Positions 60,025 through 64,000 of a stretch of 64,000 bases of DNA are shown here, piece after piece. Position 1 is the first letter of the stretch; each line of letters opens with the position of its first letter. This DNA is from Ruminococcus sp. 210702-SL.1.03 (GTDB lineage Bacteria > Bacillota > Clostridia > Oscillospirales > Ruminococcaceae), in NCBI RefSeq assembly GCF_020559915.1, contig NZ_JAJCLZ010000009.1:45139-109138 (forward strand), written 5' to 3'. The position numbers and the translations under genes are program-made. The notes beneath the pieces were generated by a model. That model ran no database searches. It worked only from the letters and a program-made list of their open reading frames with translations, and had not been told where the DNA came from.

Positions 60025-62076
60025 TTAGCTGTTGGGAGTGTTCTGGTTATTTTGATCTTCGGGCTTGGCAGGGGGCTGACCGTTTTGGTCGTTCATTCCG
60101 CCCTGTTCGTTCGGCGACTCCTGACCTCTTTTACCGCCGCCGAATCTGCCGCCCATGCCGGTCGAAGTGCTGTTTGAGGTGCAGATGTCGGAAAGCTCGA
60201 CTTCCTCAGTCTGGTCGCCGAGGGTGAGGGTGTATGTGCCCGACGCAAGATCCGCTGAGCTGAAAACTAACGACTGGCATTCCTTATCCAGCGTGCAGGT
60301 GAAGAGCACCTCGCCGTCCGCGTCGGTAACAGTAAATTCCGAGCCCGCCGCTGCAGTTGAAGCGAAGCTGTGCAGCACGTTGTACTGCGTGGAGTTGTCA
60401 GAGAAGCCGACCGCCATGCCGACCGCGCCCGCCGCTACTATCGTGCCGCCCGTTATCTGCGCGGTGGAATTTCTATCGCCGATGTCCAGTGCGCCATTGC
60501 TTCCGTTGGTCGGGCCGCTTACGATCACTGTTCCGCCGCTCATCACAAAATTGCCGTTAGAGTCGAGCCCGTCGCCCGAAGCGTTGACTTTTAGCGTGCC
60601 ACCCGAGATTTCCAGCATATGGTTCTCGACGCTGTCAGCAAACATATCCCTTCCCGCGCGCTCGTCCGAGCCGGTATCGCTGCCGCCCGCGGCGTTCAGC
60701 CCGTCGTCGCTCGCGGTAACGTCTATCTCACCGCCCGAAATATAGATGTTCAGCCCCTCAAGACCCTCGTAGCTTTTTGAAACTGTGATCTTGCCGCCCG
60801 AGATTGTGAGGTCGCCGTCTGCGTGCGTGCCGTCGTCGCCCGAACTTGCCGTAATGTCGCCCGCCGAGATGTTCACTGTGCCGTTCGAGTGCAGCGAATC
60901 GTCGGAGGAGTCGATGCTGATAACGCCGCCCAGAATGTTCAGCTCGCTGCCCGCCTTTATGCCCTTCGCCGATGTGGACTCGCTCTCGACAGACGATGCG
61001 TCGGTCGAGGAGGTATTTGAGGCGTCCGCCGAAACTGCGGTGTAAGCCGTAGCCGTCAAAGTGCTGTCGCCGCTGCCCGACGGCATTTCGGGCGGCGTAC
61101 CCGTCTGCTGGCCGTTCATGTCGGGGGGCGTGCCTATATCGTCCTTGCTCCAGCTTCCCCAGTCGCCGTTCGGCTGACCGTCTGATTTCATGCTGGCGTT
61201 CGCGGCACCGCCGCCGCTGGTAAGAGTCAGCGTGCCGTCCTCTATCTGCATTACTGTTTCAGCCTCCAGCGCGTCGCCCGCTACGTTTACGGTTATGTCG
61301 CCGCCCGTCACGGAAACAAAGCCCTTTTCCGCGTCCTCGTCATTTGTCGCGCGGATACCGTTCGAGCCGGCGGTAACGTCGATAGTGCCGCCGCTGATTT
61401 TCACGCTGTCCTTGCCGTAAATCCCGCCCGAAGCGGCGTTTACCGTGATGTTTCCGCCCGCGATGACGATGTTGTCCTTGCTGACTATACCGTGCTTGTA
61501 ACTGCCCGTCACGCTGAGCGAACCGCTGCCGTTGATGGTGAGGTCGGCGCGCGAGAAAATGCAGCCGTCGGTGTTGTCGTTGCTGTCCGTGAGGGTGTAT
61601 TCAGCGCCGTCGGCAAAGCTGTTTTCCGTGCCGTCCTCCAGCGTCAGCGTCACCTTGCTCGCCTTGTCGATCATCAGCGCCGCGTAGTCGGAATTCGTGA
61701 CCGAAACGCCGTTCAGCACCAGCTTGACCTCGCTGCCCTTCGCCTTGACGTATATCTCACCGCTTAGATTGCCCGATAAAATGTACGTTCCGCCCTCGGT
61801 TATCGAGAGCACGCCGTTTTCGCAAGCCGCGCCGCTGCTCTTTATCTCGGCGCTTTCGCCGCTGAGCGCTATCTTCACCGCTTCGGTTTCGTCGTATCCG
61901 ATGTCTTTATCCTCCGCCGAGATCTCAAAAGCTTCCGAAGAGATCTGCGCCGAGGCCGTTTTTGTGTCAGTTTCGCTGCTGCTGTCCGATTTTGAGCAGC
62001 CTGCCGCGCTCATCGCAAGGCAAATCGCCGCCGCTGCTGCAATGTATTTTCTGTAATTATTTTTCAAATTGCTCAT
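60025..62076 (-). CDS. Cthe_2159-like (DUF4353) carbohydrate-binding lipoprotein
   Basis: A 683-residue lipoprotein. The signal peptide ends at lipobox SAAG|C (near residue 26), followed by a Ser/Asp/Thr linker. The rest is a right-handed beta-helix type repeat protein with many short turns such as ISGGTIDVTAGSNGI, NISAGDITASSGDDGTHADG and ISGGEIDVTASDDGLNAAGG. This is the pattern of the Cthe_2159 family of cellulose/pectin-binding proteins (PF14262). A Gly/Gln/Pro/Asn-rich tail (about 640-683) follows. ATG 62076 follows GGAGC. It is the last gene of a VTC-DUF4956-peptide-DUF4353 unit on the minus strand. It probably binds polysaccharide, self-made or from plants, at the cell surface. Confidence 0.88.
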   Translation of the reverse strand: MSNLKNNYRKYIAAAAAICLAMSAAGCSKSDSSSETDTKTASAQISSEAFEISAEDKDIGYDETEAVKIALSGESAEIKSSGAACENGVLSITEGGTYILSGNLSGEIYVKAKGSEVKLVLNGVSVTNSDYAALMIDKASKVTLTLEDGTENSFADGAEYTLTDSNDNTDGCIFSRADLTINGSGSLSVTGSYKHGIVSKDNIVIAGGNITVNAASGGIYGKDSVKISGGTIDVTAGSNGIRATNDEDAEKGFVSVTGGDITVNVAGDALEAETVMQIEDGTLTLTSGGGAANASMKSDGQPNGDWGSWSKDDIGTPPDMNGQQTGTPPEMPSGSGDSTLTATAYTAVSADASNTSSTDASSVESESTSAKGIKAGSELNILGGVISIDSSDDSLHSNGTVNISAGDITASSGDDGTHADGDLTISGGKITVSKSYEGLEGLNIYISGGEIDVTASDDGLNAAGGSDTGSDERAGRDMFADSVENHMLEISGGTLKVNASGDGLDSNGNFVMSGGTVIVSGPTNGSNGALDIGDRNSTAQITGGTIVAAGAVGMAVGFSDNSTQYNVLHSFASTAAAGSEFTVTDADGEVLFTCTLDKECQSLVFSSADLASGTYTLTLGDQTEEVELSDICTSNSTSTGMGGRFGGGKRGQESPNEQGGMNDQNGQPPAKPEDQNNQNTPNS

Positions 62077-62081
62077 ATCGT

Positions 62082-62213
62082 TCAGCTCCTTTCTGCCCAT
62101 TCTTTGTGCTTTCGTTCTATTTTAACCAAATTTACCGCTACTATAAAAGCGTAAGCCGCCGCCGCGAATGGCGGTATCAGCACTATAAGCGCCACGGCTG
62201 TGAGAATTTTCAT
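62082..62213 (-). CDS. 43-residue single-pass membrane peptide (unlisted small gene)
   Basis: A small gene between the DUF4956 and DUF4353 genes. ATG 62213 has ACGGAGGT six bases before, among the best ribosome sites in the region. The peptide opens MKILTAVALIVLIPPFAAAA, continues through YAFIVAVNLV, and ends KIERKHKEWAERS. It has one long hydrophobic helix (about 3-30) with a charged cytosolic end. Its last codons contain the ribosome site of the next gene and it stops five bases before that start, so it is tightly coupled. It is probably a small membrane partner of the DUF4956 or VTC protein; no family is recognised. Confidence 0.65.
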   Translation of the reverse strand: MKILTAVALIVLIPPFAAAAYAFIVAVNLVKIERKHKEWAERS

Positions 62214-62234
62214 GCGTTTACCTCCGTTCATCGC

Positions 62235-62936
62235 TTAAAGCTGGTCGCACGACTTCGCTTCCTCTCTGCCGCAGACTATCTCTAGGTTTGCGTTGCGGGT
62301 GCGAAGCTCGTCTATCATAGTTTTTTCCAGCGAGGGGGCTTTAAGCACTATCGCGTAATCCAGCTTGAAAAGGCTGCCCATGTTGGTGGTCTTTACGCTG
62401 CAAAGCTCGTACGTATTTGTATATTTTTCGAAAATATCCGTAAACGCCCCGCTGTAATCGAGCGACTCGGGTATTGTTATTTTCAGATGTTTTTCGTCGT
62501 TTCCGCCCGCAAGTCCGAGCTTGTCGTAGATGAGCGCCGCCGCGCAGATGACTGCCGTGAATATCAGCGCCGCCGCGAGATGCTGTGTGCCGCAGGCAAG
62601 ACCCGCCGCCATCGTGAGGAATATCGCGCAGATCTCACGCGCGCTGCCGGGCGCGGAGCGGAAACGCACCAGACTGAATGCGCCCATTACCGCAACGCCC
62701 GTGCCGATGTTGCCGTTTACCAGCATTATCACCATCTGCACTATTGCGGGAAGCAGCGCGAGGGTAAGCGCATATCCGCGAGAGGTGCGCTGTCTGCGGC
62801 AGAAAACCGCCGCCACCACTGCGCCGATAACCAGCGAGCAGGCGGTGCATATCAGAAGCGAGGAAAGCGAAATGTCTGCCGCCGAGAGTGTGAAGAGGTC
62901 TTTTATAGTCGTGGTATCAGCCGTAAAATATGTCAT
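62235..62936 (-). CDS. DUF4956 family membrane protein
   Basis: A 233-residue protein with four or five membrane helices in the first ~135 residues, then a cytosolic alpha/beta domain (about 140-233). Family marks include GNIGTGVAVMGAFSLVRFRSAPGSAREICAIFL near residue 73-106, read in two parts: VAVMGAFSLVRFRS and GSAREICAIFL. DUF4956 proteins almost always sit beside VTC-domain proteins and CotH or carbohydrate-binding proteins, as here (family knowledge). Function is unknown. ATG 62936 follows AAAGGAAAA. It ends 21 bases before the small membrane peptide. Confidence 0.9.
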   Translation of the reverse strand: MTYFTADTTTIKDLFTLSAADISLSSLLICTACSLVIGAVVAAVFCRRQRTSRGYALTLALLPAIVQMVIMLVNGNIGTGVAVMGAFSLVRFRSAPGSAREICAIFLTMAAGLACGTQHLAAALIFTAVICAAALIYDKLGLAGGNDEKHLKITIPESLDYSGAFTDIFEKYTNTYELCSVKTTNMGSLFKLDYAIVLKAPSLEKTMIDELRTRNANLEIVCGREEAKSCDQL

Positions 62937-62991
62937 GTTCTTTTTCCTTTCATGTATAAAGATCTAAATTATGCGTGTATCGTGCAAGCTG

Positions 62992-63699
62992 TCAAGCCGT
63001 TATCTTGTTCAGCCCGAGCGCCTTTTCCGAAAGCAGCGTGAGGTACGCTGTGCCGTATTTTGAGTACGAAGCGGGATAAATTTTCAGCTCGTCGAGCAGC
63101 CCCGCCAGCCAGAGCGGCATAGCCCCCGCTATTTTTATCTCCATTATCCGCCCGCCGTGCGGCAGCAGCTTTCGTCCGTAAATGCCCTTCTCCAGCCGCA
63201 GATCGTAGTCGCGGAAAAGCAGCTCGCTATCGAAAGTTATCCGCAGCTCGGGGTCTGAAAGCGCGGTGTAGGCGTGGCGCTTGTAGGTGATGAGCATTCG
63301 CGGCGCGAGCCCCTCGTAAAAATCAAAGCACCGCGCAAGCTCTTTTTCTATCTGCGTGTCCTGCGCCGTTTCGGGAAAGCCCGCCGCCCGCGAAAGGGGC
63401 ATTACGCTGCGCCGCTTGTAAACAACGCCCTTGTACTTTCGCTTTATCTCGAGAAAAACATCGTCCGCGGAGCGCGGCACACCGTATGAACGCAGGCGTA
63501 TCTTCTCTTTAAAAACGGGCTTTTCTATCGAGGCGCGTATCAGCCGGTAATCGGGCGTATCGTAATAAAGGCTCATGATGTCGCTCTCAAAATAGCGATC
63601 GTGCTTTACAAAAGGCTCCAGCGCCGCTAAGAAAGCGCGGTACTGCTGCGCGCTGAGCAGGTATTTTTTTTCAGTTCTTTTAAATATCTCTTGTGCCAT
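62992..63699 (-). CDS. VTC-domain protein (polyphosphate-polymerase-like)
   Basis: A 235-residue soluble protein with the VTC tunnel fold of the CYTH/triphosphate tunnel superfamily. The family's basic and acidic strand residues are seen in RTEKKYLL near residue 8, SLYYDTPDY near 42, KEKIRLRSYG near 64, VFLEIKRKYKG near 81, MEIKIAGAMP near 186 and YSKYGTAYL near 212. Related yeast VTC4 makes polyphosphate from ATP; whether bacterial versions do is uncertain. The start follows GGGAG. It leads a four-gene minus-strand unit with DUF4956, a small membrane peptide and a DUF4353 lipoprotein. A TATAAT lies at about 63733 without a good -35. Confidence 0.9.
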   Translation of the reverse strand: MAQEIFKRTEKKYLLSAQQYRAFLAALEPFVKHDRYFESDIMSLYYDTPDYRLIRASIEKPVFKEKIRLRSYGVPRSADDVFLEIKRKYKGVVYKRRSVMPLSRAAGFPETAQDTQIEKELARCFDFYEGLAPRMLITYKRHAYTALSDPELRITFDSELLFRDYDLRLEKGIYGRKLLPHGGRIMEIKIAGAMPLWLAGLLDELKIYPASYSKYGTAYLTLLSEKALGLNKITA

Positions 63700-63846
63700 G
63701 TGGATCAGCTCCCTTTTTTCTTTTACGATTCAATTATAAAACGCTGACATTAAATTTACTTTAGGTTTTTTAAGTCCGCCGTACTTTTCAGCATACTTTC
63801 ACTTACTTTCCACAAAACGGCTCAAATATACCTTTATATAAAGAGC

Positions 63847-63984
63847 TTATTTTGCAGCTGTAAGCTCTGCGGTAATGTCAGTAGTCTTCTGCTGTTGGGC
63901 GGTCAGCTCCGCTGTGTGCTGAACAAGCACCTTTTCAGCGATCTTCTCTGATACGCCGAGTGTTACAAGTTCTTCTTTTGTCAT
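63847..63984 (-). CDS. 45-residue ORF like the N-terminus of phage GP20 scaffold proteins
   Basis: A short gene with GGAGGT seven bases before ATG 63984. The peptide opens MTKEELVTLGVSEKIAEKVL and continues VQHTAELTAQQQKTTDITAE to LTAAK. The opening has the form of phage minor structural (GP20 scaffold) proteins, which begin with xKEELxxLGLxxEQxxKVL. The family is normally ~180 residues with a long coiled coil, so this is a truncated relic or an independent small coiled-coil protein. No other phage gene is seen, but the right edge of the window hides what precedes it. No terminator is evident after it. Confidence 0.55.
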   Translation of the reverse strand: MTKEELVTLGVSEKIAEKVLVQHTAELTAQQQKTTDITAELTAAK

Positions 63985-64000
63985 GCTTTGTACCTCCGTA

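Overview
The window looks like a chromosome segment of a low-to-mid GC, spore-capable, fibre-degrading Gram-positive, most like Ruminococcus or a related Oscillospiraceae. Supporting signs are a spoIIAA-spoIIAB-sigF operon, a Gram-positive type IV pilus system without a secretin, an NPxTG-type surface protein, GTP-dependent PEP carboxykinase, strong AGGAGG ribosome sites, TTGACA-N17-TATAAT promoters, and a large oligosaccharide uptake operon. I see no rRNA, tRNA, CRISPR array, insertion sequence or intact prophage. The species-level guess is inference from gene content only.

Layout. 1-555: start of clpB (runs off the left edge) behind a ribbon-helix-helix protein. 1857-5357: pckG and xylB. 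5550-7955: a frameshifted leucine-rich-repeat surface protein and a zinc-ribbon membrane protein. 8122-15400: a Ca2+-type P-type ATPase, a coiled-coil membrane protein, a YfhO-family protein and a small membrane protein. 15511-28448: type IV pilus locus (pilC, a pilM-pilN fusion, pilO, a large PilX-like protein, two prepilins, convergent pilD, divergent pilB-pilT). 28478-34537: thioesterase, zinc-ribbon membrane protein, ABC-F ATPase and two SGNH esterases. 34626-38038: ilvB-ilvN-ilvC. 38134-38802: bioY with a BirA-like operator. 38868-43598 (minus strand): recA-recX, the DUF1385 gene-prmC pair, and pyrE. 43832-45318: the sigF operon, in which spoIIAB carries an apparent one-base frameshift. 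45765-59891: two ABC ATPases followed by an eight-gene uptake operon. 60025-63699: VTC-domain protein, DUF4956 protein, a 43-residue membrane peptide and a Cthe_2159-like carbohydrate-binding lipoprotein. 63847-63984: a 45-codon ORF resembling the start of a phage GP20 scaffold protein.

How the genes work together. Several loci fit adhesion to and use of plant polysaccharide: a pilus with a prepilin ending in a cellulose-binding-like domain, a secreted carbohydrate-esterase-like lipoprotein, a cytoplasmic sialate/acetylxylan-type esterase, xylulokinase, the uptake operon, and the carbohydrate-binding lipoprotein. The uptake operon (47820-59891) is the most unusual region. It encodes one giant binding protein, two complete MalF/MalG-type permease pairs, a membrane-anchored NHL/TPR protein, a YIP1-family protein and a DUF5696 protein, but no MalK-type ATPase. 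The two ATPases just upstream are of the LolD/MacB type and have no FtsX/MacB permease here, and one carries an AbrB-like tail.

Limits: everything comes from reading the sequence. No homology search, structure prediction or folding calculation was run, and residue positions for motifs are approximate.
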